A DNA stretch of 45,500 bases, taken from the NCBI GenBank assembly GCA_947453445.1, contig CANGGP010000023.1, forward strand, positions 1 to 45,500, read 5' to 3'. Of this stretch, positions 7,411 through 16,290 are shown piece after piece; the first letter of the stretch is position 1; each line of letters begins with the position of its first letter. This DNA is from Sphingobacteriaceae bacterium. Lineage in GTDB: Bacteria > Bacteroidota > Bacteroidia > B-17B0 > Aurantibacillaceae. The translations under genes were made by a program, and so were the position numbers. The notes below the pieces were generated by a model. It worked only from the letters and a program-made list of their open reading frames with translations, made no database searches and had not been told where the DNA came from.

Positions 7411-8124
7411 TTTAATAACCCGAATCTTATCCAATAACAAGATGATTGGATAGGTTGGGTCTAATTCCCACCACTTCACTGCAAAGTTTACTTTTGCACC
7501 AGCTTGGTGATGGTTGTTTTGGAATAATTCTCCCATCAATAAAAAATCGATGAACAAAGTGTTGCGTGATTTATCAGGGCAATCAAAATTTCTATACCCG
7601 TATTTATGTCCTGCCCAATTAACAATGGCGCCTTGAATTGGTCCCATTAAAAAGTGAATCGGTAAAAATAAAAACATCCACCAATGTGTTGCAAAAGCCA
7701 TGTAAAAAGCAAAATACAAAAGTCCGAAAGAAATACGCGTAGGCCATGCATCGGCTATTCTATCAATCATGGGGTACTCCGGAAAATTGCGGTCAAACTT
7801 CTCATCCACTGTTACGCGTTTGTTCAACACATCATTGTAAATTTTGCGTGTGTGCAACATCATTTGCAAAGCATCTTTAAAAAAGTGCGGTGTGTGCGGA
7901 TCTTGTTGTGTATCGCTATAAGCATGATGCATGCGGTGCAAAATGGCATAAGCTCTGGCATTGAGGTATGATGAGCCTTGGGTTACCCAAGCAAAAACAT
8001 AGAAAAACTTTTCCCAATTCTTACTCATTGTAAACATCTTGTGCGCAGAATAACGGTGTAAAAAAAAGGTCTGACCAAATAAGGAGAGATACCAATGTAA
8101 AATAAGAAAAATTAAAATGGCCAT
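7399..8124 (-). CDS. Membrane fatty-acid (acyl-CoA) desaturase
   Basis: A 241-aa di-iron membrane desaturase introducing a double bond into fatty acyl chains. The three histidine boxes are present: HRYSAH at 23-28, HRMHH at 63-67 and NNHHQAG near the C-terminus. Hydrophobic segments occur at 1-20, 40-50 and two between about 130 and 165. It is shorter than typical delta-9 desaturases but has all boxes. It lies convergent to the photolyase; the 12-bp overlap of the coding ends implies interlocked transcription. Confidence 0.88.
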   Translation of the reverse strand: MAILIFLILHWYLSLFGQTFFLHRYSAHKMFTMSKNWEKFFYVFAWVTQGSSYLNARAYAILHRMHHAYSDTQQDPHTPHFFKDALQMMLHTRKIYNDVLNKRVTVDEKFDRNFPEYPMIDRIADAWPTRISFGLLYFAFYMAFATHWWMFLFLPIHFLMGPIQGAIVNWAGHKYGYRNFDCPDKSRNTLFIDFLLMGELFQNNHHQAGAKVNFAVKWWELDPTYPIILLLDKIRVIKLVR

Positions 8125-8196
8125 AATGAATGCGGATAAAGGTGTAAGGTAGTCTTAATAGACCGGCAATTTTGTTTTTATTAAAGGAATAAGATT

Positions 8197-8226
8197 AAAA
8201 AAGCCTTCCGGCATTCGGAAGGCTTT
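8197..8226 (-). terminator. Rho-independent terminator of the atp operon
   Basis: A 10-bp perfect stem, aagccttccg (8201-8210) with cggaaggctt (8216-8225), with a 5-nt loop. Read on the minus strand it is followed by a T-run. It lies 17 bp past the atpG stop and ends the ATP synthase operon. Confidence 0.85.
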
Positions 8227-8242
8227 AACGTTTTGCAAATAA

Positions 8243-9121
8243 TTAACCCTTAAGTGCTTCGGCTCCACCCACAATCTCGAGGATTTCCTTGGTAATTGAG
8301 GCCTGACGGGCTTTGTTATACATGATTTTTAGATCGCGCTGCATTGATTTGGCGTTATCGGTTGCTTTGTGCATGGCGGTCATGCGTGCTCCGTGTTCGC
8401 TCGCAACTGAATCTAATAAGGCTTTGTAAAATTGTGTTTTAACAGAGCGTGGAATTAACTCACTGACAATAAATTCTTGGTTGGGTTCAAAAATATAATC
8501 TTGTTTGCTTGATTTTGCAGCTGAAGCAGTTGGTACAATAGGCAACAACTGTTCATCGGTTGGAATTTGAACGGCTGCATTTCTAAATTGATTATAAACG
8601 ATAATCACTTTATCAAATTGTTTATTCAAATAAGCATCCATAATTTTTCCCATCACAAAAGCCGATTTTTCATAATCTACTTTATCTACCAATTCGTTGT
8701 TGTGGTGAGGAATATCTTGACCGCTGATAAAATGTTTTGTTTTACGGAAAGCGTCTTGTACTTTTTTACCAACGGCAACAATGGTTACATCTGAACTTTT
8801 GTATTCGTTGTTGATAAGGCTGTAAACTTTTTTAATGATGTTGGCATTAAATGCCCCCGCTAATCCGCGATTAGAAGAAACAGCGATGATGAGAACGTTA
8901 CCTTGGCCGCTGTTGCGGGCATATACGTTTTCAGAAACATCTACACTTGAACTCACGTTTTCAAGTATCTCTTTTAGTTTGTTGGCATAAGGACGCATTT
9001 GAACAATGGCGTCAGTAGCACGTTTCAACTTTGCAGCACTCACCATTTTCATGGCGCTTGTAATCTGCATGGTTGAACCAACTGAGGTTATTTTATTTCT
9101 GACTTCCTTTAAACTTGGCAT
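8243..9121 (-). CDS. atpG: F-type ATP synthase subunit gamma
   Basis: The central rotor stalk (292 aa). The N-terminal helix (MPSLKEVRNKITSVGSTMQITSAMKMVSAAKLKRA) and the C-terminal helix (ARQASITKEILEIVGGAEAL) are the coiled coil that turns inside alpha3beta3. The start at 9121 gives the standard gamma N-terminus. It is the last gene of the operon, separated from atpA by a 69-bp AT-rich spacer that includes an aattgaaaattgaaaa-type inverted repeat. Confidence 0.97.
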   Translation of the reverse strand: MPSLKEVRNKITSVGSTMQITSAMKMVSAAKLKRATDAIVQMRPYANKLKEILENVSSSVDVSENVYARNSGQGNVLIIAVSSNRGLAGAFNANIIKKVYSLINNEYKSSDVTIVAVGKKVQDAFRKTKHFISGQDIPHHNNELVDKVDYEKSAFVMGKIMDAYLNKQFDKVIIVYNQFRNAAVQIPTDEQLLPIVPTASAAKSSKQDYIFEPNQEFIVSELIPRSVKTQFYKALLDSVASEHGARMTAMHKATDNAKSMQRDLKIMYNKARQASITKEILEIVGGAEALKG

Positions 9122-9190
9122 ATAGAAATTGAAAATTGAAAATTAAAAATGAAAAATTTTAAATTCTTCATTTTTAATTTTTCATTCATA

Positions 9191-10768
9191 TTATTTGTAT
9201 TTCGCTAAAAGATCGTTTGCGCAGGCTTCGATGGTTTTTGTAATATCATCGGTAAACTGTCCGCTTTTTAATGCATCCAAAGTGGCTTTGTGCTTACGCT
9301 CCATTTGATCTAAAAATTCTTTTTCAAATTCGCCTACTTTATTTACAGGTACGCTTCTCAACATGTTTTTAGTTCCCAAATAAATAATGGCAATTTGAGA
9401 TTCTACTCTAAACGGAGAGAATTGTCCTTGTTTTAAGATTTCAGTATTACGAGAACCTTTATCCAATACTGATTTTGTGGCTGCATCTAAATCTGAACCA
9501 AACTTTGAGAAGGCTTCCAACTCGCGGTATTGGGCTTGATCTAATTTTAAAGTACCGGCCACTTTTTTCATGGATTTAATTTGCGCATTACCACCCACAC
9601 GTGATACCGAAATACCTACGTTAATAGCAGGACGAATACCTGAGTTAAACAAGTTCGACTCTAAGAATATTTGACCATCGGTAATTGAAATTACGTTGGT
9701 TGGAATATACGCAGAAACGTCACCTGCTTGTGTTTCGATAATTGGAAGTGCTGTTAAAGAACCACCACCTTTTACCAATGGTCTGATTGATTCAGGTAAA
9801 TCGTTCATGTTTCTGGCAATTTCGTCAGATGCATTGATTTTAGCGGCACGTTCTAATAAACGGCTGTGTAAGTAAAACACGTCACCGGGATATGCTTCAC
9901 GTCCCGGAGGGCGACGTAATAACAATGAAACTTCGCGGTAAGCCACAGCTTGTTTTGACAAATCATCAAATACAATTAAAGCCGGACGACCGGTATCGCG
10001 GAAAAATTCTCCGATGGCAGCACCTGAGAAAGGCGCGTAAAATTGCATTGGCGCAGGATCGGCAGCATTCGCAGCTACAATCACTGTGTAAGCCATGGCG
10101 CCATTTTCTTCCAATACACGCACCACGTTGGCTACTGTAGAGGCTTTTTGGCCGATGGCAACATAAATACAAAATACAGGTTTGCCTGCAGCATAAAATT
10201 CTTTTTGATTGATAATGGTATCGATACAAACGGCTGTTTTACCAATTTGACGGTCACCAATCACCAACTCACGTTGACCACGTCCAATCGGAATCATGGC
10301 ATCGATGGCTTTGATACCGGTTTGTAAAGGCTCGGTTACCGGTTGACGGTAGATAACACCGGGTGCTTTACGTTCGATTGGCATTTCGTAGGTAGTGCCT
10401 TGGATAGGACCTTTACCGTCGATTGGTTCGCCCAAGGTATTTACCACGCGGCCCAACATACCTTCACCCACTTTTAAGGATGCAATGCGTTTGGTACGCT
10501 TACAGGTACTACCTTCTTTAATCCCTTGTCCTGAGCCTAATAACACGGCCCCAACATTGTCTTCTTCGAGGTTTAATACGATGGCTTGTAAACCATTTTC
10601 GAATTCGATTAACTCGCCTGATTGTACTTTCGACAAGCCGTAAATGCGGGCAATACCGTCACCTACTTGTAAAACGGTTCCTACTTCTTCTAATTCAGCT
10701 TCACTCTTGAAGCCGCTTAATTGTTGTCTTAAAATTGCAGATACTTCTGCCGGTTTTATTTCAGCCAT
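9191..10768 (-). CDS. atpA: F-type ATP synthase subunit alpha
   Basis: Non-catalytic nucleotide-binding subunit of F1 (525 aa). It shows the P-loop GDRQIGKTA near residue 170, [11 protein letters not shown], and the [10 protein letters not shown] region that contains the arginine finger contributed to the catalytic site on beta. It follows atpH by 18 bp. The catalytic partner beta (atpD) is not in this operon. Confidence 0.98.
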   Translation of the reverse strand: MAEIKPAEVSAILRQQLSGFKSEAELEEVGTVLQVGDGIARIYGLSKVQSGELIEFENGLQAIVLNLEEDNVGAVLLGSGQGIKEGSTCKRTKRIASLKVGEGMLGRVVNTLGEPIDGKGPIQGTTYEMPIERKAPGVIYRQPVTEPLQTGIKAIDAMIPIGRGQRELVIGDRQIGKTAVCIDTIINQKEFYAAGKPVFCIYVAIGQKASTVANVVRVLEENGAMAYTVIVAANAADPAPMQFYAPFSGAAIGEFFRDTGRPALIVFDDLSKQAVAYREVSLLLRRPPGREAYPGDVFYLHSRLLERAAKINASDEIARNMNDLPESIRPLVKGGGSLTALPIIETQAGDVSAYIPTNVISITDGQIFLESNLFNSGIRPAINVGISVSRVGGNAQIKSMKKVAGTLKLDQAQYRELEAFSKFGSDLDAATKSVLDKGSRNTEILKQGQFSPFRVESQIAIIYLGTKNMLRSVPVNKVGEFEKEFLDQMERKHKATLDALKSGQFTDDITKTIEACANDLLAKYK

Positions 10769-10786
10769 GTTGATATGGTTAGTGTA

Positions 10787-11326
10787 TTAGTTTAATGCTT
10801 TATTCGTTAATTGCTTTTTCATGTTACTTAACTGACGGGCCACGGTTCTATCAATTTGTTGATCGCCGATGGTTAAAGTAAATCCGCCAATTGTTTTTGA
10901 ATCAACTTTTTCAATCAATTCAATTTCACCTTTCATTTGTGCTTTTAATAAGCCAATTACCTTTTCTTTGGTTTTTGCATCCAAGCCACTGGCCGAAGTA
11001 ACTACCGCAGTAAAGATATTGTTGTTCACTTTATATTGTTCTTCAAAGGCTTTAGTAATTTCCCCAATGATTGATTCGCGGTGTTTTGCGGTGATGAGGT
11101 TCAAAAAAGACATTGAGGTTTTTGAAATTTTAGAAGCAAACACATTGTTTAATACTTCCATTTTTTTATCCGTTTTAATGATCGGACTTTTCAAAAACAA
11201 ATTAAATTCTCTGTTTTGATCGCACACTTGTTGAATAAGCTTCATGTCGCTTCTCACGGCTTCCACCTGATTCGACTCTTGGGCCAATTCAATTAAAGAT
11301 TTTGCGTATCGGTTTGCAACAATCAT
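10787..11326 (-). CDS. atpH: F-type ATP synthase subunit delta
   Basis: Connects the F1 head to the peripheral b-stalk (179 aa). An N-terminal helical domain begins with MIVANRYAKSLIELA, and the C-terminus carries the conserved signature GGFTLTIGDQQIDRTVARQLSNMK. The start codon lies 2 nt after the atpF stop, indicating translational coupling. Confidence 0.95.
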   Translation of the reverse strand: MIVANRYAKSLIELAQESNQVEAVRSDMKLIQQVCDQNREFNLFLKSPIIKTDKKMEVLNNVFASKISKTSMSFLNLITAKHRESIIGEITKAFEEQYKVNNNIFTAVVTSASGLDAKTKEKVIGLLKAQMKGEIELIEKVDSKTIGGFTLTIGDQQIDRTVARQLSNMKKQLTNKALN

Positions 11327-11328
11327 GC

Positions 11329-11844
11329 TTAGTTCAGATTTAAATCATTCATTAAGTTAGAAACCAAAGCTTTTTGTTTTTCATCGTTTGCCAACTCAGC
11401 TTTTAAAATCTTTTCGGCAATTTCAATCGATAAAACGGCTACTTGATTTTTTAGTTCAGCCACAGCAGCATTTTTTTCATTTTTAATTTGGTCGCGTGCT
11501 GCCGACATCATGCGGTCAACATCGGCTTGGGCTTTGTGTTTTGCTTCAGCGATGATCGATTCTTTGGTGTCGCGTGCTTCTTTTAATAACACATCGCGTT
11601 CGGCGCGTGCTTCGTTCAAAATGCGTTCGTTGTTTGATTGCAATTCACGCATATCTTTTAACGCTTTATCAGCACTTTGTAATGCTTCTTCAATACCTTC
11701 TTCTCTGGTTTTGATGGCATTTAAAATTGGATTCCAAGCGTATTTTCCGAGTAATACCAATAAAATTAAGAAAACAACTGTTGTCCAAAATATTAAACCG
11801 ATGCCCGGTGTGATTAATGACCCTAGTATAAATAAACTGCTCAT
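11329..11844 (-). CDS. atpF: F-type ATP synthase subunit b
   Basis: Peripheral stalk of the ATP synthase (171 aa). One N-terminal membrane helix (about 8-33, GIGLIFWTTVVFLILLVLLG) is followed by the KYAWNPILNAI turn and a long charged helix that dimerises. Only one b gene is present, as expected for a non-photosynthetic bacterium. Confidence 0.95.
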   Translation of the reverse strand: MSSLFILGSLITPGIGLIFWTTVVFLILLVLLGKYAWNPILNAIKTREEGIEEALQSADKALKDMRELQSNNERILNEARAERDVLLKEARDTKESIIAEAKHKAQADVDRMMSAARDQIKNEKNAAVAELKNQVAVLSIEIAEKILKAELANDEKQKALVSNLMNDLNLN

Positions 11845-11875
11845 TTTATTTTGTTTAAATTTTTGTTTGTGAAAT

Positions 11876-11904
11876 AAAGCCCTTAACCAACCGTTAAGGG
11901 CTTT
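11876..11904 (-). promoter_or_regulatory. Intercistronic hairpin between atpE and atpF
   Basis: A perfect 12-bp stem, aaagcccttaac (11876-11887) with gttaagggcttt (11893-11904), and a 5-nt loop, starting just after the atpE stop. On the minus strand only ATTTC follows, so it is not a strong terminator. It could partly stop transcription or protect the 3' end of an atpB-atpE mRNA, raising c-subunit output relative to b. Confidence 0.65.
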
Positions 11905-11911
11905 AAATTTT

Positions 11912-12130
<219 letters not shown>

Positions 12131-12153
12131 TTATTGGTTATTAATTGTTCTTT

Positions 12154-13293
12154 TTAATGTTTTGCTACTGCTTTCTCATCTTCATTACCGTGTGAACCCT
12201 CTTCATGGTGTTCGGCCGAAGCAGAACCAATGAAAAGTGCAGTTAACAAAGTAAAAATATAAGCTTGTAATAAGGCCACTAAACACTCTAAAACATCAAT
12301 GAATAAAGCGAACCCAACCGCTACCGGAGAAATCCACAAAGTTTTGAAAACGAAAATTAATCCAACCAAACTAATTACAATGATGTGGCCTGCAGTGATG
12401 TTTGCGAACAAACGAATCATTAAGGCGAAAGGTTTGGTAAAAATACCTACCACTTCTAATGGCACCAAAATTGGATAAAGTGCTTTGGGCGCCGGTGGTG
12501 CAAAAATATGGTGCCAGTAATGTTTGTTGGCATTTACATTGGTAACGATGAGTGTAATCACCGACAACACAAAAGTAAAAGCAATGTTTCCGGTTAAGTT
12601 GGCGCCGATTGGAATTAAACCCATGGCATTGTTAATGAGGATAAGGAAAAATACAGTTAACAAATAAGGCACGTATTTATCGCTGTTGTGACCAATGTTT
12701 CCTTTGGCAATATCATCGCGAACAAAAGTAACAAGCGGTTCAAAAAACGATTGTTTACCTTTGGGTGCCGAAGTTACGCCGGTTGTTTTATAGGCTTTGG
12801 CAATGGATACAAATAACCAAAATAAGATGATGGCGGTTAAAAATAACTGGGCCACGTTTTTTGTGATTGAAAAATCATATACCGATTCGTTGGCATCTTC
12901 AGAAACTATGCTTTCATCTTCTAATTTATAACCGTTATAAGTGGCATGACCATGTTCAAAGCGTGACGACATGAACATTTGCAAACCTTTTGTATTTGAA
13001 TAAATAATTACCGGCAATGGAATGGCAACTGCTTCGTGGCCTTCGCCCCATAAATGCCAAGAATGTGCATCTAAAATGTGTTCAAATGCCACAGCGGCAA
13101 TGTCAACGGGTTTTTCTTCATGATTTTCAGCTTCTGTGGCGGCGTGTTCAGTGCCGGCGCTTGCCATTTCAGTCTTATGGCTTGAATCAGCGGGTGCTTC
13201 AGGCTCATTGGCATAAAGCGCACTTGTAAAAATCGTAAAAAATATGGCTAAAACGAAGTGACTTAAGGCGGAAGTATTGATTTTACTGGTCAT
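12154..13293 (-). CDS. atpB: F-type ATP synthase subunit a, with exported N-terminal extension
   Basis: Forms the proton half-channels against the c-ring. The essential arginine is in MIRLFANITAGHI, and five to six membrane helices fill about residues 155-355. At 379 aa it is over 100 residues longer than E. coli AtpB. The extra part starts with a signal-peptide-like segment ending SALYANE, followed by an acidic, His-containing stretch (to about residue 150) that should lie in the periplasm. The C-terminus is also His/Glu-rich (EHHEEGSHGNEDEK). Long AtpB N-termini are common in Bacteroidota. First gene of the operon, 38 nt downstream of a consensus promoter. Confidence 0.95.
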   Translation of the reverse strand: MTSKINTSALSHFVLAIFFTIFTSALYANEPEAPADSSHKTEMASAGTEHAATEAENHEEKPVDIAAVAFEHILDAHSWHLWGEGHEAVAIPLPVIIYSNTKGLQMFMSSRFEHGHATYNGYKLEDESIVSEDANESVYDFSITKNVAQLFLTAIILFWLFVSIAKAYKTTGVTSAPKGKQSFFEPLVTFVRDDIAKGNIGHNSDKYVPYLLTVFFLILINNAMGLIPIGANLTGNIAFTFVLSVITLIVTNVNANKHYWHHIFAPPAPKALYPILVPLEVVGIFTKPFALMIRLFANITAGHIIVISLVGLIFVFKTLWISPVAVGFALFIDVLECLVALLQAYIFTLLTALFIGSASAEHHEEGSHGNEDEKAVAKH

Positions 13294-13330
13294 CTGCTAA
13301 AAAAAGCTGTCTTGTTTTTGAATTCGGGTG

Positions 13331-13360
13331 CAAATGTAGGTATTTTTTGAGGAAAAACAA
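13331..13360 (-). promoter_or_regulatory. Promoter of the atp operon
   Basis: On the minus strand TTG (13360-13358), a 19-bp spacer and TACATTTG (13338-13331), followed by CACC, match the Bacteroidota vegetative consensus exactly. Transcription should start near 13324, giving a leader of about 30 nt before atpB. Confidence 0.8.
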
Positions 13361-13435
13361 GATTAATTTCCTGTATTTTTTGACTTAAAATGTTGATTTT
13401 TGAGGCTCATAAAAAAGCATTTGCGAATTAAAAAG

Positions 13436-13849
13436 ATGAATTACTGGCTAATTAAATCTGAACCCTCGGTATATCCTTGGGAACAGCTTAAAAAAGATAA
13501 AAAAACCGACTGGACCGGGGTGCGCAATTACGCTGCAAGAAACAACCTGCGGGACATGAAAAAAGGGGATTTGGCCTTTTATTATCACAGTAACGAAGGG
13601 CAAGAAATTGTGGGCATTGCCAAGGTGGTGAAAGAACATTACCAAGACCCTACAACCGATGAAACCGCTTGGTTGGCTGTTGATTTTGCCCCTTACAAAG
13701 ACTTTAAAAAAACTGTGGGATTAACAACCTTAAAAAACGATCCATTTTTTCAAAGTATGGATTTGGTGCGGCTTGGAAGGTTAAGTGTTGGGAAGGTAAC
13801 AGAGACAGAATTTTTCAAAATTTGCGAGCTGGGCGGTGTTAAACTTTAA
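13436..13849 (+). CDS. EVE-domain protein (thymocyte nuclear protein 1 family)
   Basis: A 137-aa single-domain protein with the EVE/PUA-like pattern: MNYWLIKSEPSVYPWEQL, DWTGVRNYAARNNLRDMKKGD and AFYYHSNEGQEIVGIAKV. EVE domains bind modified bases in DNA or RNA. I chose ATG 13436 because family members begin with xYWLxKSEP; a TTG 36 nt upstream would add twelve non-conserved residues. It converges on the NadR-like kinase gene with a 4-bp overlap of the coding ends. Confidence 0.9.
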   Translation: MNYWLIKSEPSVYPWEQLKKDKKTDWTGVRNYAARNNLRDMKKGDLAFYYHSNEGQEIVGIAKVVKEHYQDPTTDETAWLAVDFAPYKDFKKTVGLTTLKNDPFFQSMDLVRLGRLSVGKVTETEFFKICELGGVKL

Positions 13850-14400
13850 AGCCCTTGGTTTTGGTTTAAAAATGTGTTGATGCCGATAAGTGCACTTTGA
13901 AGGCGTGCTGTATTTGCGCCCTTTACAATGGCGTATGATTTGTTTTGGGCCTTTATTTCTTCAATATTTCGTTCAAAAATGAGGTCGCGGCTAAATTTAT
14001 TTTGGCGCAAAGGATCTTTTTGCCAAGGCAAATCATTGGCAGTGATCAGATAAAAATCAGGTTTACCTTGTTGCATTGATTGCAAGATGCTGTTGGGGCA
14101 GGCATTGAATTCCAATTCTGCCCAGATTTTGATGGTGATTAAATTGGTATCACAAATAATTATTTTTTTACCGCTTTCATTGGCTGCTTGTTCAAGTTGA
14201 ATTTGTTCTTTGGCAATTTTTTCTAAATCTTCAATCTGATAATTGTTGATGTCGGCCTTTTGGAAATAAATACGCGCAAATTCAGGCACCAAAGCCGCCT
14301 GATAATGTTTGGCCAAAGCTTCGCAAAGCTCGGTTTTGCCGGTGCTTTCGGCGCCAATAACCGCGATTTTTATGCAAGATTGTTTTTCCATTTTCTCCAT
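13846..14400 (-). CDS. NadR-type nicotinamide riboside kinase-like ATPase
   Basis: A 184-aa P-loop kinase with Walker A GAESTGKTELCEALA near residues 16-30 and the downstream motif VPEFARIYF, which matches the ribosylnicotinamide kinase domain of NadR. It would phosphorylate nicotinamide riboside to NMN in the cytoplasm. It lacks the helix-turn-helix and nucleotidylyltransferase domains of full NadR. The reading frame overlaps the end of pnuC by 31 bp; pairing with PnuC supports NR salvage. A role on another nucleoside-like substrate, such as thiamine, is less likely given the motif. Confidence 0.8.
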   Translation of the reverse strand: MEKMEKQSCIKIAVIGAESTGKTELCEALAKHYQAALVPEFARIYFQKADINNYQIEDLEKIAKEQIQLEQAANESGKKIIICDTNLITIKIWAELEFNACPNSILQSMQQGKPDFYLITANDLPWQKDPLRQNKFSRDLIFERNIEEIKAQNKSYAIVKGANTARLQSALIGINTFLNQNQGL

Positions 14401-14915
14401 CCATAAAATGCAAAAGCTGCAAAAGCCGCATACAATATGGCAAACAAATACATGTGTTTGATGCCATACAAAAAAACATAAGCCGAATCAATAAAAACCC
14501 AGATGAGCCAATTTTCGAGCCACTTTTTGGTCATCATATACGTTGCCGTTAAACTGCAAGCCGTTAGTACGGCATCAAACAACACTTGATCACTTTTAAA
14601 AAACCGCAACAAAAAATAATATACGATGGCTTGTATAATTGTGATGGCAAGGTACAGCGGGGATTTATTAAGATCCATTTTACTGACTTCAAAATGTGTT
14701 TGACTTTTTTGATTCCAAAAATACCAACCATAAATACCGGCTACAAAATAAAAAACTTGCAAGGCGCTATCGCCATATAAACGCTGTTCGAAAAAGGCAA
14801 TACACGATAACACAACAGAAATAAGTGCCGTAGGCCAACACCAAATGTTTTGTTTAATGGTAAGCCACACACCCAACACGCCACTAATCAATGCAATCAG
14901 TTCAAGCCACGACAT
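14370..14915 (-). CDS. pnuC: PnuC-family nicotinamide riboside (vitamin) transporter
   Basis: A 181-aa membrane protein with about seven hydrophobic segments. It shows family motifs: WLTIKQNIWCWPTALIS at 17-33, YGWYFW near 62 and ENWLIWVFID near 134-143. PnuC proteins move NR across the inner membrane by facilitated diffusion, with trapping by a kinase; the overlapping downstream kinase gene fits this. Because a ThiE-like gene lies immediately upstream, a thiamine-type PnuT cannot be fully excluded. Start ATG overlaps the preceding stop by 1 nt. Confidence 0.85.
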   Translation of the reverse strand: MSWLELIALISGVLGVWLTIKQNIWCWPTALISVVLSCIAFFEQRLYGDSALQVFYFVAGIYGWYFWNQKSQTHFEVSKMDLNKSPLYLAITIIQAIVYYFLLRFFKSDQVLFDAVLTACSLTATYMMTKKWLENWLIWVFIDSAYVFLYGIKHMYLFAILYAAFAAFAFYGWRKWKNNLA

Positions 14916-15547
14916 TATTCAAGCTCAATTTCTAAGCGCTCAAACTCATTTAAGATGTTCATGAACCTTTCGTAAGGTTGTTCGGCACCCCATATGTATG
15001 AATTAAATGCGATGCCGTGAAAACCATATTTAATTGATTTTTCAATGCTCGACACGGAGGTGCCGCCACGCGCGATGACCTTTTTGCCGCTTGTTTTAAG
15101 TGCATTTGTTAAGCCTGCCTCATAAAAACCACTATACAATTCACCGGTCATGTTGTTGTACATGGTACCCAACAAAAAATAATCATAAGATCTTTCTTCT
15201 TTTGCAAAAAGTTGCTGTAAACGAGAATATGAACGGCTTTTCGACACATGATCAAAACGTAATCTAAGGCGAAAGCGAACATAAAAATAACGCCACTTTT
15301 TCGAGAGGTGAATTTTACCCAAGTGAATGCCTTTTAATTTGAACTTAAGGGCCAAATCGTGGTGTGTATGAATAATAATACGGTCGTGAAAATGTTCAGG
15401 AATTTGTTTGATATACTCCTTTAATCGGTTGGTTGAATATTTTGGCTTGCGCAAATGCAAAGTTTGCAATCCGCTTTCAAACATTTTTGTCACCAAACTT
15501 TGTTCGTCATCAATGTCCCTTGCCGGTGTTATTACGATTAATTTCAT
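14915..15547 (-). CDS. ThiE/TenI-like thiamine phosphate synthase family protein
   Basis: A 210-aa TIM-barrel protein with ThiE/TenI features: LHLRKPKYS near residue 30, IIIHTHHDLALKFKLKGIHLG near 57-77 and VIARGGTSVSSIEK near 155-168. The canonical ThiE residues that hold the pyrimidine (QLREK, NDR) are altered to HLRKP and THH, so it may be a TenI-like aminase-associated paralogue rather than a true thiamine phosphate synthase. The ATG overlaps the stop of the GGGPS gene by 4 bp and the stop meets the pnuC start, so it is co-transcribed. Confidence 0.75.
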   Translation of the reverse strand: MKLIVITPARDIDDEQSLVTKMFESGLQTLHLRKPKYSTNRLKEYIKQIPEHFHDRIIIHTHHDLALKFKLKGIHLGKIHLSKKWRYFYVRFRLRLRFDHVSKSRSYSRLQQLFAKEERSYDYFLLGTMYNNMTGELYSGFYEAGLTNALKTSGKKVIARGGTSVSSIEKSIKYGFHGIAFNSYIWGAEQPYERFMNILNEFERLEIELE

Positions 15548-16290
15548 ATGTGCTTTGGGGTTTTTAATGGCTGTTCAAAACATGCGCTTAAAGACTTCAG
15601 TAAATTTATGTCTTTTTCCAATGCGTTACCAACCACAATCATATTGGCACCGGCTTGAATGTAATCCTTCACTTTTTTTGCAGTATTAATGCCGCCGCCT
15701 ACTATCAGCGGTAAATGTATTTTTTCTTTTACCTCTTTAATCAAAATAGGCGGGATGCTTTTTTTGGCACCGCTGCCCGCTTCCAAATACAGCAATTCAA
15801 AGCCCAAGTATTTTGCCGCCAAAGCCGTATCGAGTAATTGTTGTTTGTTGTTTAAGGCAAGCGGTTGGGTTTTGGTGACTTTTTGGGTGCTTGATTGCTT
15901 ATCGCCATTCAACAAAATATAAGCCATGGGGGCATGTTTTAATTTCATCCGATAAATATTCGGTGCCATTAAAACTTGTTTTGAGATTAAGTAATCGGGG
16001 TTGCGGCCCGATAATAAACTGGGTAAAAACAAGCCATCTGCCTTGTCGCTTAATTGGTTTTCATCGCCGGGAAAGAGCACAACGGGTAAGTTTGAAATTT
16101 CCTTTATTTTTTTGACGGTTTCATCGATGTTTCCGCGCAAAAGTTTGCTCCCGCCAACCAAAAAACAATCCACGTTTGCTTCATTGGCCATGCGAATCAA
16201 CAAAGGATTAAATTTATCGGGGTCAATCAAAACAGCAAACAATGTGCGTTTGCCTTTGTGAAGAGATTTTATCAGTTTTTTAAATTTCAT
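15544..16290 (-). CDS. Geranylgeranylglyceryl phosphate synthase (GGGPS/PcrB family)
   Basis: Joins a polyprenyl diphosphate to glycerol-1-phosphate, the first step of archaeal-type ether lipids. The 248-aa TIM barrel shows FAVLIDPDKF near 18, DCFLVGGSKLL near 41-51, GDENQLSDKADGLFLPSLLSG, YLEAGSGAKKSIP near 167 and LIVGGGINTAKKVKDYIQAGANMIVVGNALEK. Group II enzymes of this type are known from Bacteroidota. It lies between the PPTase (11-bp overlap) and the ThiE-like gene, and a polyprenyl diphosphate synthase is encoded at 44.4-45.4 kb. Confidence 0.9.
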   Translation of the reverse strand: MKFKKLIKSLHKGKRTLFAVLIDPDKFNPLLIRMANEANVDCFLVGGSKLLRGNIDETVKKIKEISNLPVVLFPGDENQLSDKADGLFLPSLLSGRNPDYLISKQVLMAPNIYRMKLKHAPMAYILLNGDKQSSTQKVTKTQPLALNNKQQLLDTALAAKYLGFELLYLEAGSGAKKSIPPILIKEVKEKIHLPLIVGGGINTAKKVKDYIQAGANMIVVGNALEKDINLLKSLSACFEQPLKTPKHI

